Assembly: GCA_030068145.1 (NCBI GenBank)
Contig: JAPJBO010000740.1
Location: 1-64,000, forward strand
Direction: 5' to 3'
DNA: 64,000 nt
From: Diplonema papillatum
Lineage: Eukaryota > Euglenozoa > Diplonemea > Diplonemida > Diplonemidae
The position numbers and the translations under genes were made by a program. Positions within the stretch are counted from its first letter, which is position 1. Each line of letters begins with the position of its first letter. Below are positions 53,902 through 64,000 of the stretch, piece by piece. The notes beneath the pieces were generated by a model. The model saw nothing but the letters and a program-made list of their open reading frames with translations. It had not been told where the DNA came from and searched no databases.

Positions 53902-55770
53902 ATGAGCCCGCAGACGCTGAGCGACGAGCGTCTGGGCAAGAAGCGTGACCGAGAGCAAGCCGCGTTGGACGAGATCCGCGGGATGACAGCCGGCGACGCG
54001 AAAGCCACCCTGCAGCAGGCAGGCTGGTCCGTTGCAGTTGCGAAGGACCGCTTGCGGGCCAGCAAGGGCCCGTCCAAGGGAGGCGGACACGCGCCGGAAG
54101 TGCCTGAGGTTCCGGCCGACGACGCAGCCATCGAGGCAATGCTGGCGCGCATACACAAAACGCGAAAGCTCAGCGCAAGCGACGCGCCGTGGGCCTCTTG
54201 GGGGCACCCGCACCACTGCTTTTTCAAGTGGCTGCAAGCTCGAGAAGGTGCCGTTTCGCAGTACAAATCCGCACCTCCCACGCAACCCGCTGCACGCCGT
54301 CCAGCAGATGTTTGCAAACCTTCAGTCCGGGCCGCAGGTGTCTGCAAGCCCGCGTGCCCCGTGGTTCAATACCACGGCAAGCAGTTCGCCTACGACGCCA
54401 TCAAAACGAAGGTGAAAGCTTCGTCGGCGCAAGGTCCGCCTGACGGGTCGACCTGGCTGTGGTTCATAGTCGCTGATGCTACCGTCACGAAGGCACCGAT
54501 GTACCCGGGGCAGCCGCCGTCGTTTCGGGCCTCGATAACCGGCGACAAGTTTCAAGTCGGCTGGTGCAAAGGTGAACCAAAGCCGGGCATGAACGCGCGT
54601 GAAGATGTCAAGCTCCGGTCTGTCCCTCCGTTCATAACATCATCACGAAACCCATTCTGGGGGCTTAGACAAGTCCAGCCCTTCACATCCGCTTGCACAG
54701 CGCATCTGCACTGTTGGCCATCGGCTCAGCTGTTGCGCGTGAGACTCTGACAAGTGCGAAACCGTGGTACCTGGTGCTGTGGTGGTGGTGGTTTAAGTTT
54801 GGGCGCTTACACGGTCACATGCACCCGGCGGGGTAAAAAGATGTCAAACAGCGTCTGACTTTTTTGTCGGCTTACAAGGCAGCAGCAAAGCGGGCGAACC
54901 AGCCCGCATCCATGCGGAAATGCCTAACCACCCCCCTTTTTTGTCCAAATGCAATTGCTCCAACAGACTTGGCGGTGCTCTTTTCTTTTGGGATCAAGGT
55001 GCCACCGTGCCGAACAGTGAATGCAGCCTGGCTCTGGGTCCAAGGTACCTGACGCCACCCAACACAACAGTTCCGGGCATTTCTGAGGGGGATAGCACGA
55101 CACGGTACGATCGACGAGGTAGTCACCCAATGGCTAAGGCAGGCCATCGCTACAGATATTCTGTATTCTAACTTCAACTGAGGGGGATTTCCACAGCATT
55201 TTACCTTCCTAGTATCGTGGTTGATGGTTTAGGTAACGGCAGCCTTTGACATCATGGTCTTTTGACCCTCATCATTCGAAACCCAAATCCGACGACTGCA
55301 GACAAGCCGATTCGATAGGATGCATGCTGAATGGTAAGGTAAACGAGTACGGTCGTGATAGAGGAGGGGTGCCGCCCGGCTTCCGTCATCAATGGACCTA
55401 CGCGGATTCTGCGTGGCAAGTGAAGGGCGAAGCTGCGAGGCGAACCTCCAGCACAACGTGGGACGAAACCAGACAAGATGACCGATGGGCAATCTCCGTC
55501 GAAATGAAGCGCGAACCGCCGCTCAGCGAAAGCAAACACGGTGCCGACGACCAGGTCACCGAAGAAGGAACATATATCATCATCGCCTCGCAGGTCGCCA
55601 CGAAGCTGAACAAGAACCAGTACAAAACGGCGATGGAGGGCACGCAGTTCAGGATTCCCGACGGGTCTAAAAAGAACGAAGTGAAGACCGGTATCCTCCG
55701 GCAGCAGATGCACCAGTTACGGCCCACCTTGGACAAAAGCCCACTCGGCTCGTGGCTGGTCAAAAAGTAA
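53902..55770 (+). CDS. Hypothetical protein with UBA-like N-terminal region, two exons
   Basis: Proposed exons are 53902-54617 (donor CCG|GTCTGT) and 55302-55770 (acceptor CTGCAG|A), joined in phase 2, giving about 394 aa. Start ATG at 53902: MSPQTLSDERLGKKRDREQA. Residues about 20-53 (ALDEIRGMTAGDAKATLQQA, GWSVAVAKDRL) have the spacing of a three-helix UBA/CUE ubiquitin-binding domain. The rest (STWLWFIVADATV, FQVGWCKGEPK, GFRHQWTYADSAW, TYIIIASQVATKLNKNQYKT) has clear coding composition but no family I recognise. The end is WLVKK and TAA at 55768. The splice choice is inferred from phase and signals only. The two halves could also be separate genes. Confidence 0.5.
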
Positions 55771-57213
55771 AAAGAAACGACTCTCGCGTCATCATAGGTT
55801 GAGTACAGTTATTCCGAGATGTGCATCTACTTCACGAGAGCAGCCCAGCCTGGCATCGAGAAGTATGGAGGGACAATTGTCTGGCATAGCAACACCCAAA
55901 CTGGGGATTTCCCGGACCAACAAAATTGAAACGCCATTGAATGCCCAGTGTTCGCCAATTGCTTGTGCCACGATCACTGTGCGTGTGTCGTCCCTCCCCT
56001 GGCTCACCAGCGCTTCTCCCATACGAGTGCACCGAGCATGCCAAGCAAAAAACTTGTTGCCTACTTACCTTCCCATTGCACCGGAGGCACGTGTACTCAC
56101 ACACGATTGGTCACCTTTGATTTAGCCCGTCTCCACAGCGTGGAACTACCAACTAGCCATCCACGAAAGGTCCTGGGGGATATCTAACCTCCCCTCCCCA
56201 CTGTCGCCGGCGCGGAAATTGAAGGAGAGATAATTTGACGCATAACTTGTTGCTCGCACTTCCGAGTTGAAGGCCTTTGTTTCGGCGCTACGTTCGGCTG
56301 CGAGCTACTTGGTGAACACACACCGAAGCCTAAAACTCAATTTGGCGATAAGTTTTTTGCCATTGAGAGTAGACTCAAGAACCTGCAGAGTCGGAACAGC
56401 CGAGGGGATACGGGGTCGCAATATCGGACAAGTCCAAGGTAGGACCGATTACCCCACCCTTTTTTATTGTGAGAAATTCTGAAAAGCGAACCTGTTCTTC
56501 GATTGCCAAGAGCGCAGACTCGTTTATCTTTCACTCTTGCCTGGATAAGGTTCTATCTTGTACTGCGCCGACCCCGTTGACTTCCGCACAAGTTCCGGGG
56601 TTGAAAGACAGAAGACAAAAACGCGGCCAGCAGTTCGTTTGTCTTTCCTTCCTTCCTTCCTTCCTGTGCATGCGAACGATTTGCTTTGTTGCCGTGACTA
56701 TCTCGGTCGATTTGAAGAGAGTGGACTCCAAGTCGAATACTAGTTATACCCCCAGAAGCTGAAACCGAGAAATGTAGAAACGCCAGCTGTGGAGTTCGCC
56801 GAACAAAGGCGACCCTTGGTGGAAGAACTGCGACAAACAGGTGCGCTGGGCGCTAGGCCAACAACGAATTCGCACAAGGCAAAGATCGGACGGAAAACGG
56901 CCGGAAAACTGCTGTCATAATCTGAATTTGGCTTCTCCTGACCTCCCTGCTTACAAGAAAAAGCGAGGATTCGATTCTACGGGTGTTCCTTTGTTCAGCT
57001 AAGCTTCTGTGTGCATGTACAGAGTCCAAACAGCCAAACCCCTGTGTACACTTCAGGTGCAGGAACTATTGAGTACCTTTGCTCGTACTAGTGGCTCCGA
57101 ATTGGGGTACACGTCTTTCTTTCAAGAAAGGACTTTGCCAAGAACGAGGTACGAGCAGACAACTACACATGTTCCGGTGCCCATGCCCGCATGGAAGCCC
57201 AAACTCTTTGAGG
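55771..57213. other. Intergenic, no gene recognised
   Basis: Only short overlapping frames. A CTTC microsatellite lies at about 56648-56664. Confidence 0.5.
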
Positions 57214-57592
57214 TCAGTAGTAGTAGTATTTGTCGTCTGCCGAGACAGCAGGCAGGGGGCAGGTCTTGCTTTACTTTTCTCTTCCTCATGGAGACCCGAC
57301 TGTGCAATCACTGTCGAGAAAGGTTTGCGCCTATTGTGATGAGGTGGTTGACCAGACCCCCCGAAGCCTTATACAACACGAGGATGCAGCCCTGCTTAAG
57401 GCCATTGGCTGCAAAGCACCCCCCGACCGGTCGATTTGCCACTTTTGTGACCCTCTATTCGCCGGGCGGTGCTGTCAGCACTTGTTCCGCGTCGCATCAA
57501 GTACATGATGCTGGCGGTTGAGGGATCGGCGACCGCGACTCAATTAAGGTGCGGTCAACAGTGTCGCCACGTGAAGGCCCCCCCATGACACC
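57214..57592 (+). repeat. Dispersed repeat of about 380 bp with zinc-finger-like relic, copy B
   Basis: Inverse of 8792-9204. The plus strand preserves METRLCNHCRE and, after a one-base shift, KVCAYCDEVVDQTPRSLIQH, LLKAIGCKAPPDRSICHFCD, PLFAGRCCQHLF. That pattern is CxxC-CxxC-C-CxxC-CC, suggesting a small zinc-binding protein. Function unknown. It ends about 140 bp before the giant gene. Confidence 0.75.
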
Positions 57593-57730
57593 CTCTTTCA
57601 GGTCAAAAAAAGAAAAAAAGTAAAATCAAGGAAAAGAAAAGCAACCCGCAAGCAAAAGGGTCGCACGACACCAACACAATTGTACGTCTCTCGAGATTGT
57701 GAGTAATACAAAAGGTGACGTGCACGTGCA

Positions 57731-60700
57731 ATGCGCATGGACGCGCCTGTCCTTGCGTTCGTTTGCATCACTTATTTGTTACAAGTAGCAGTCGCAAGTG
57801 CGCCACCGACAGTTGAAACGGATATCACCATTCGAATCACCGTCGCGACCATTCAGCATTCAGAATCCGCAGCTGGTTTCAACATATACTACCACTTCTC
57901 CTCTGAAACTGTGTTGGTGAAAACCATCTTCGGCTCCGCGCAGGGGGCCGTAATCGATGTCACTGGCACAGTCGCGCATGAAGTGTCCGACCTGGCATAT
58001 GTCAGCGTCCGGCATTCCGAGCCGCCTGCGGATGGATGGAACTTAGCCAGCATCAAGCTTTTGAGAGACGACGGCTCGTTTGTGTCACTGACCGCTCCAG
58101 ATGCAGACCCTGATAATGGCATTTCTTTTGTTCTTGATCGGTCGGACGTTCCGAAGCGAAATGCTGAGATCGAGTTCTTTGACCTGAACGCCAGGCCATC
58201 CGTGAACACAATCAAGTGCAGATGGACGACCAACAGTGTTCCTGGTTCGGACTCCACCGACTTCTTTTTGGTGTATTTGCATTCCGACACAGACGTTTGC
58301 TACGCAGGGAGTGTCATCAAACCTGCCCAGGCCGACGTGATTGAGCTAGCTCCAACGAACTGCAGGTTTCCGGCTGAAGATGTTCGGCGCATCACAGCGA
58401 GAGCGCTGCAGAGTTACCAGGGTAGCAGCTGGCGCGTCTCTAAGGTAGAACTCTTCGTCGGTGGCAGCTACCGTCACTTGTGGGGCAGGACATGGCGCGC
58501 GGAATTCGGCATAGTAGATAACGCCACGGACTTCGACTTCGTCGACCTCGAAACGCCAGTGCCGTCCACGCTGGTTCCACTGACCGCGGCACCACTGACG
58601 AATACACCCATCAACAGCATTCACGTTCGCATATCAACTGCCACCTATGCAGTGGACCCGTCGTCGGTGACGGCGGATAACTACGAAGTCTACTACCACT
58701 TTTACTCGGAGAGCATCCTCGTCCACACTGTCGACGGCGCAGCAGCGGGTGAGATAGTAAACGTGACGGCTGACCTAGCTTACGACGTATCGGAGTTGGC
58801 TTATGTGAGCATTCGTTACGCAGGTTCGGCCAGTGATGGGTGGGTTGTCGCCACTGTTGAGCTGTTTAGAGACAATGCTTACCACGAGCTGTACTGCCCC
58901 GATTCGAAGGGGAGTAGTGTCGAAATAACTTCCGGCACTGGGGAAGCCTTTGAGGCCGAGTGGTTCGACCTCAATGTGAAGCCCACTGTGAACACCATCA
59001 CAACAATGTGGACGACCTCAGGGACGGCCGGCTCGACAGACTTGTACCTCGTGTTCTACCATTCGAAGCACGGCAGGGTTTGCTACGGGGGTGTCGTTTA
59101 CGACCCCGAACAGGGTTCCGTATGGGCGCTGGAGACGACGGATTGCGCGTTCTCGTTGAGTGACATGAGGAAGGTGTCCGTCCGCGCTGTGACACCGAAC
59201 CAAGCAAACAGCTGGCAGGTTCATTCGGCTGAGTTGATCTCGGGATCCTATCGGTTGCTGTGGGGTCAAGCGTGGGGCGCGTATTCGGGCACCGTCGATG
59301 CCACCCAAGAAATCTCTTTCGTCGATCTCACCACGTCAGCCCCGATGACGACTGCTCCTACTGGAGTCCCTGGCACGCCTGCGCCGGCGAACAGCATCAA
59401 GATCCGTATCACGACGAGCTCGGTTCCATACGCGGAGACGGTCGAGCCTTTCGCCATCTTCTTCCACTTTTACAGCGAGTCGCTCCTTGTCGCCACACAC
59501 CCCAATGCGGCGAAGGGAGACGTTGACACCGTTACTGCTATGGTCGCGCATGACATCTCTGAACTGGCATACGTCAGTGTTAAGAGCGTCGGCGCGGGTA
59601 ACGATGGTTGGCAACTTGGATCGGTCGAAGTTTACCGAGACGGTGCGTACCACAAGATGTTCCTTCCCGACGGAGAGCCAGCGCTCGTTAAGGGGAATGC
59701 GGAGGCGAAAAAGATCGAACTCGAGTACTTTGACACGGACCCCAGGCAGCTCGTTAACGCAGTGCAGACGTTCATCACGACGGACGACATCGCGGGCGCT
59801 GAGTCCGTTGACGCATTTATGGTCTTCTTGCACTCAAGCCGCAGGGTGCACTACGCGGGAGTGGTTCTTAATCCACAGAAAAGCGATGTTGTTACCGTGA
59901 CAACAGAGAACAGCCCATTTCCTGCAGAAGAGGTGTTGCAAGTATCGATACGTGCGGTGGCGACCACGACGTCCGATGACTGGAAAGTGTCCTCGGTCGA
60001 GCTCTTGACAAACGGAGTAAGGCGAATGCTATGGGGACGCACTTGGAAGGGTTACTCAGGAGTCGTTCAGTACAATCTGGGGCAAAACGAAGAGCCATTT
60101 TTTGTTAACCTCCTCACACCTGCCCCGCCTACACTGCCTCCTGCTACACCAGCGCCTGCGATCCCGGCTCCTAGCGCGTCACTGATCGTACGAGTAACCA
60201 CTTCGACCAACCAGTATGCGGAGAGCGCCGATTTGTTCAACTTCTTTTTCCACTTTTATGAAGAAACCGTCTTGGCCGCTACTCGAGTCGGTTCCGGCAA
60301 GGGTCAGGTTGCCATCATTGATGCCAACATCCCGTATCGTGCCGCCAACGTCCCGTATACTGTCCAAGAGTTGGTCTGCCTTAGCGTTGTTTTCAACGGC
60401 ACCGGAAGCGATGGATGGATAATCGACAGCGTGGATCTTCTCAGAGACGGCTTCTGGCAAAAGCTGTTTGCCCCGGATGCGCCGACTGGCCCTTATTGGA
60501 TCGATGACGACGCGGGCTACAGCGACCTCGCGTTTTTTGACTTGAACTCGAAGACACCTCGAAACACAGTCCTCACGACATGGGTCACCGACACGCTGCC
60601 AGACTCGCAATCAACCGATATATTTACCATCTTCCTGCACTCAACAGATTCAGTGCACTACGCTGGTGTCGTCTACGATCCCCAGGCTGGACAGCCATGG

Positions 60701-63700
60701 GACATTGTCGCGGGAAATTGCCCGTTTACAGCTGCAGATGTGCTGAAAGTGTCCGTTCGTTCACTTGCGAGCAATAGTAGGGACTCGTGGAAGATACTAT
60801 CCGTTGGGATCACACTGGGAACCGAGACAGTCTCATTGTACGGAGCCACGTGGAGCAGTTTTTCGGGTTCAGTCGATTCCGATCAAGAGCATTTCTTCGT
60901 GGATATCACCACGCAAGCGCCACCTACCTTCGCACCAGAAACAGATGTCCCCTCTTCAGCCCCACCAACAGATGCACCAACAACAGGAGTACCATCTACT
61001 TCAGCACCACCAACTGATGCACCCTCTACCTCAGCTCCATCAACAAGTGTCCCCTCTTCAGCTCCGCCGACAGCAGCACCTTCTACCTCAGCTCCATTGA
61101 CAGATGCACCTTCTACCTCAGCTCCACCAACAAGTGTCCCCTCTTCAGCTCCGCCGACAGCAGCACCTTCCACCTCAGCTCCATTGACAGATGCACCTTC
61201 TACCTCAGCTCCATCAACAAGTGTCCCCTCTTCAGCTCCACCAACAGCAGCACCTTCCACCTCAGCTCCACCTACAGATGCACCCTCTACCTCAGCTCCA
61301 TCAACAAGTGCCCCCTCTTCAGCTCCACCAACAGCAGCACCTTCCACCTCAGCTCCATCGACAGATGCACCTTCTACCTCAGCACCATCAACAAGTACTC
61401 CCTCTTCAGCTCCGCCTACAGCAGCACCTTCCACCTCAGCTCCATCTACAGATGCACCCTCTACCTCAGCTCCATCAACAAGTGCCCCCTCTTCAGCTCC
61501 GCCGACAGCAGCACCTTCCACCTCAGCTCCATCTACAGATGCACCCTCTACCTCAGCTCCATCAACAAGTGCCCCCTCTTCAGCTCCACCAACAGCAGCA
61601 CCTTCCACCTCAGCTCCATCGACAGATGCACCTTCTACCTCAGCACCATCAACAAGTACTCCCTCTTCAGCTCCGCCGACAGCAGCACCTTCCACCTCAG
61701 CTCCATCTACAGATGCACCCTCTACTTCAGCACCATCAACAAGTACTCCCTCTTCAGCTCCGCCTACAGCAGCACCTTCCACCTCAGCTCCATCTACAGA
61801 TGCACCCTCTACCTCAGCTCCATCAACAAGTGCCCCCTCTTCAGCTCCGCCGACAGCAGCACCTTCCACCTCAGCTCCATCGACAGATGCACCTTCTACC
61901 TCAGCACCATCAACAAGTACTCCCTCTTCAGCTCCGCCGACAGCAGCACCTTCCACCTCAGCTCCATCTACAGATGCACCCTCTACTTCAGCACCATCAA
62001 CAAGTACTCCCTCTTCAGCTCCGCCTACAGCAGCACCTTCCACCTCAGCTCCATCTACAGATGCACCCTCTACCTCAGCTCCATCAACAAGTGCCCCCTC
62101 TTCAGCTCCGCCGACAGCAGCACCTTCCACCTCAGCTCCATCGACAGATGCACCTTCTACCTCAGCACCATCAACAAGTGCCCCCTCTTCAGCTCCGCCG
62201 ACAGCAGCACCTTCCACCTCAGCTCCATCTACAGATGCACCCTCTACTTCAGCTCCATCAACAAGTGCCCCCTCTTCAGCTCCGCCGACAGCAGCACCTT
62301 CCACCTCAGCTCCATCGACAGATGCACCTTCTACCTCAGCACCATCAACAAGTGCCCCCTCTTCAGCTCCACCAACAGCAGCACCTTCCACCTCAGCTCC
62401 ATCGACAGATGCACCTTCTACCTCAGCACCATCAACAAGTACTCCCTCTTCAGCTCCGCCTACAGCAGCACCTTCCACCTCAGCTCCATCTACAGATGCA
62501 CCCTCTACCTCAGCTCCATCAACAAGTGCCCCCTCTTCAGCTCCGCCGACAGCAGCACCTTCCACCTCAGCTCCATCGACAGATGCACCTTCTACCTCAG
62601 CACCATCAACAAGTGCCCCCTCTTCAGCTCCGCCGACAGCAGCACCTTCCACCTCAGCTCCATCTACAGATGCACCCTCTACTTCAGCTCCATCAACAAG
62701 TGCTCCCTCTTCAGCTCCACCAACAGCAGCACCTTCAACCTCAGCTCCATCGACAGATGCACCTTCCACCTCAGCTCCATCTACAGATGCACCCTCTACT
62801 TCAGCTCCATCAACAAGTGCTCCCTCTTCAGCTCCACCAACAGCAGCACCTTCAACCTCAGCTCCATCGACAGATGCACCTTCTACCTCTGCACCATCTA
62901 CAAGTGCCCCCTCTTCAGCTCCACCAACAGATATCCCCATCTCAAGTACTCCTTCATCAGCCCCACCAACAACAGCACCTTCTACCTCAGCTCCATCAAC
63001 AAGTGCTCCCTCTTCAGCTCCACCCACAGCAGCACCTTCAACCTCAGCTCCATCGACAGAAGCACCTTCTACCTCTGCACCATCCACAAGTGCCCCCTCT
63101 TCAGCTCCACCAACAGATATCCCCATCTCAAGTGCCCCGTCCTCAGCCCCACCAACAACAGCACCTTCTACCTCAGCTCCATCAACAGATGCACCCTCTA
63201 CTTCAGCTCCATCAACAAGTGCCCCCTCTTCAGCTGCACCAACAGCAGCACCTTCTACCTCAGCTCCATCAACAGATGCACCATCAACGAGTGTCCCCTC
63301 TTCAGCATCACCAGCCGGAGCACCTTCTACCTCGGCTCCATCGACAGATGCACCCTCTACCTCAGCTCCATCAACAAGTGCCCCCTCTTCAGCTCCACCA
63401 ATAACAGCACCTTCTACCTCAGCTCCATCAACAGATGCACCCTCTACCTCAGCTCCATCAACAAGTGCCCCCTCTTCAGCTCCACCAACAGATATCCCCA
63501 TCTCAAGTGCCCCTTCCTCAGCCCCACCAACAACAGCACCTTCTACCTCAGCTCCATCAACAGATGCACCCTCTACTTCAGCTCCATCAACAAGTGCCCC
63601 CTCTTCAGCTCCACCAACAGCAGCACCTTCTACCTCAGCTCCATCAACAGATGCACCCTCTACCTCAGCTCCATCAACAGATGCACCCTCTACTTCAGCT

Positions 63701-64000
63701 CCATCAACAAGTGCAGCTCCATCAACAGATGCACCCTCTACCTCAGCTCCATCAACAAGTGCCCCCTCTTCAGCTCCACCAACAACAGCACCTTCTACCT
63801 CAGCTCCATCAACAGATGCACCCTCTACTTCAGCTCCATCAACAAGTGCCCCCTCTTCAGCTGCACCAACAGGAGCACCTTCTACCTCGGCTCCATCAAC
63901 AGATGCACCCTCTACCTCAGCTCCATCAACAAGTGCCCCCTCTTCAGCTCCACCAACAACAGCACCTTCTACCTCAGCTCCATCAACAGATGCACCCTCT
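57731..64000 (+). CDS. Giant secreted mucin-like protein with four repeated beta-rich modules (3' end beyond window)
   Basis: Open frame of 2090 codons from ATG 57731 to the window edge, no stop reached. The N-terminus MRMDAPVLAFVCITYLLQVA is a signal peptide. Residues about 30-1065 consist of four repeats of about 262 aa (starting near 30, 292, 553, 815). Each has two halves. The first carries a YYHFYSE-like strand and DGWxxxxVELxRD. The second carries a STDxFLVFLHS-like strand, YAGVV and LWGxxWxxxSG. The W-x-x-x-x-V-E-L pattern and beta-rich character recall PLAT/LH2 or related beta-sandwich folds; this is a guess. From about residue 1068 on comes a Ser/Thr/Pro/Ala tail of 87-bp units (APSTSAPSTDAPSTSAP...), over 1000 residues, likely heavily O-glycosylated. 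An adhesive surface or extracellular-matrix role is inferred. No membrane anchor is seen within the window. Confidence 0.87.
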   Translation, partial: MRMDAPVLAFVCITYLLQVAVASAPPTVETDITIRITVATIQHSESAAGFNIYYHFSSETVLVKTIFGSAQGAVIDVTGTVAHEVSDLAYVSVRHSEPPADGWNLASIKLLRDDGSFVSLTAPDADPDNGISFVLDRSDVPKRNAEIEFFDLNARPSVNTIKCRWTTNSVPGSDSTDFFLVYLHSDTDVCYAGSVIKPAQADVIELAPTNCRFPAEDVRRITARALQSYQGSSWRVSKVELFVGGSYRHLWGRTWRAEFGIVDNATDFDFVDLETPVPSTLVPLTAAPLTNTPINSIHVRISTATYAVDPSSVTADNYEVYYHFYSESILVHTVDGAAAGEIVNVTADLAYDVSELAYVSIRYAGSASDGWVVATVELFRDNAYHELYCPDSKGSSVEITSGTGEAFEAEWFDLNVKPTVNTITTMWTTSGTAGSTDLYLVFYHSKHGRVCYGGVVYDPEQGSVWALETTDCAFSLSDMRKVSVRAVTPNQANSWQVHSAELISGSYRLLWGQAWGAYSGTVDATQEISFVDLTTSAPMTTAPTGVPGTPAPANSIKIRITTSSVPYAETVEPFAIFFHFYSESLLVATHPNAAKGDVDTVTAMVAHDISELAYVSVKSVGAGNDGWQLGSVEVYRDGAYHKMFLPDGEPALVKGNAEAKKIELEYFDTDPRQLVNAVQTFITTDDIAGAESVDAFMVFLHSSRRVHYAGVVLNPQKSDVVTVTTENSPFPAEEVLQVSIRAVATTTSDDWKVSSVELLTNGVRRMLWGRTWKGYSGVVQYNLGQNEEPFFVNLLTPAPPTLPPATPAPAIPAPSASLIVRVTTSTNQYAESADLFNFFFHFYEETVLAATRVGSGKGQVAIIDANIPYRAANVPYTVQELVCLSVVFNGTGSDGWIIDSVDLLRDGFWQKLFAPDAPTGPYWIDDDAGYSDLAFFDLNSKTPRNTVLTTWVTDTLPDSQSTDIFTIFLHSTDSVHYAGVVYDPQAGQPWDIVAGNCPFTAADVLKVSVRSLASNSRDSWKILSVGITLGTETVSLYGATWSSFSGSVDSDQEHFFVDITTQAPPTFAPETDVPSSAPPTDAPTTGVPSTSAPPTDAPSTSAPSTSVPSSAPPTAAPSTSAPLTDAPSTSAPPTSVPSSAPPTAAPSTSAPLTDAPSTSAPSTSVPSSAPPTAAPSTSAPPTDAPSTSAPSTSAPSSAPPTAAPSTSAPSTDAPSTSAPSTSTPSSAPPTAAPSTSAPSTDAPSTSAPSTSAPSSAPPTAAPSTSAPSTDAPSTSAPSTSAPSSAPPTAAPSTSAPSTDAPSTSAPSTSTPSSAPPTAAPSTSAPSTDAPSTSAPSTSTPSSAPPTAAPSTSAPSTDAPSTSAPSTSAPSSAPPTAAPSTSAPSTDAPSTSAPSTSTPSSAPPTAAPSTSAPSTDAPSTSAPSTSTPSSAPPTAAPSTSAPSTDAPSTSAPSTSAPSSAPPTAAPSTSAPSTDAPSTSAPSTSAPSSAPPTAAPSTSAPSTDAPSTSAPSTSAPSSAPPTAAPSTSAPSTDAPSTSAPSTSAPSSAPPTAAPSTSAPSTDAPSTSAPSTSTPSSAPPTAAPSTSAPSTDAPSTSAPSTSAPSSAPPTAAPSTSAPSTDAPSTSAPSTSAPSSAPPTAAPSTSAPSTDAPSTSAPSTSAPSSAPPTAAPSTSAPSTDAPSTSAPSTDAPSTSAPSTSAPSSAPPTAAPSTSAPSTDAPSTSAPSTSAPSSAPPTDIPISSTPSSAPPTTAPSTSAPSTSAPSSAPPTAAPSTSAPSTEAPSTSAPSTSAPSSAPPTDIPISSAPSSAPPTTAPSTSAPSTDAPSTSAPSTSAPSSAAPTAAPSTSAPSTDAPSTSVPSSASPAGAPSTSAPSTDAPSTSAPSTSAPSSAPPITAPSTSAPSTDAPSTSAPSTSAPSSAPPTDIPISSAPSSAPPTTAPSTSAPSTDAPSTSAPSTSAPSSAPPTAAPSTSAPSTDAPSTSAPSTDAPSTSAPSTSAAPSTDAPSTSAPSTSAPSSAPPTTAPSTSAPSTDAPSTSAPSTSAPSSAAPTGAPSTSAPSTDAPSTSAPSTSAPSSAPPTTAPSTSAPSTDAPS
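60934..64000 (+). repeat. 87-bp coding minisatellite (Ser/Thr/Pro/Ala tail)
   Basis: Unit of 29 codons, period 87 bp in the regular part (e.g. GCAGCACC at 61159 and 61246). From about 62900 the units become mixed and include SSAPPTDIPISS variants. Because the period is a multiple of three and the unit lacks stops in other frames, long open frames also appear in another plus frame (Leu/His/Gln-rich, 61191-63404) and on the minus strand (Gly/Ala/Glu/Val-rich, 60883-63501). Those are by-products. Confidence 0.95.

Noticed and set aside
61191-63404. 737-codon plus frame rich in Leu/His/Gln/Pro
   Set aside because: Second-frame shadow of the same minisatellite.
60883-63501. 872-codon minus-strand frame, Gly/Ala/Glu/Val repeats
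   Set aside because: Exact shadow of the 87-bp coding minisatellite; the plus frame continues from a signal peptide and four well-formed domains, so the plus strand is the real one.

Overview
The window is nuclear DNA from a eukaryotic microbe. Its conserved genes have spliceosomal introns, and it encodes a ciliary doublet protein (CFAP161), an ER retrieval receptor (ERD2), a TRAPP subunit, a proteasome-type deubiquitinase (USP14/Ubp6), a receptor-like protein kinase and a giant secreted mucin-like protein. The lineage cannot be fixed from the sequence. A ciliated protist with a repeat-rich genome fits best (an alveolate or similar is my guess only). Introns inferred from homology start mostly with GTATG(Y) and end in CAG or TAG, and run from about 280 bp to 5.7 kb.

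Layout. 1-3541: non-coding, with a perfect 338-bp direct repeat and two minisatellites. 3542-8663: three exons of USP14. One intron holds a central 18S rRNA fragment and the next a 2.8-kb foldback element. 8792-11046: a dispersed repeat and a decayed Cys-rich/basic gene. 11047-18260: a dense accessory block of nested MITE-like and foldback elements, a TIR element encoding only a tyrosine-recombinase core-binding domain, and several minisatellites. 21188-21742: a small TPR protein with an acylation-type N-terminus, followed by duplicated 3' sequence. 25611-26485: a 44-bp satellite with about 20 units just upstream of ERD2. 26686-34730: ERD2 in four exons. Its last intron (5.7 kb) carries an antisense 18S 3'-end fragment and a fossil retroelement. 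38320-38991: TRAPPC2L in two exons. 40458-42650: a single-exon receptor-like STE11-type kinase. 47315-51896: CFAP161 in two exons around a 3.7-kb repeat-filled intron. 53902-55770: a two-exon unknown gene with a UBA-like N-terminus. 57731 to the window end: an open frame of at least 2090 codons for a secreted protein with four repeats of about 262 residues and a long Ser/Thr/Pro/Ala tail.

The genes do not form one pathway. ERD2 and TRAPPC2L both serve the early secretory route, while the kinase and the mucin-like protein would pass through it to the surface. The strongest leads are the two 18S fragments inside introns that keep the universal rRNA motifs, the core-binding-domain TIR element, the receptor-MAPKKK architecture, and the four-repeat mucin-like protein.
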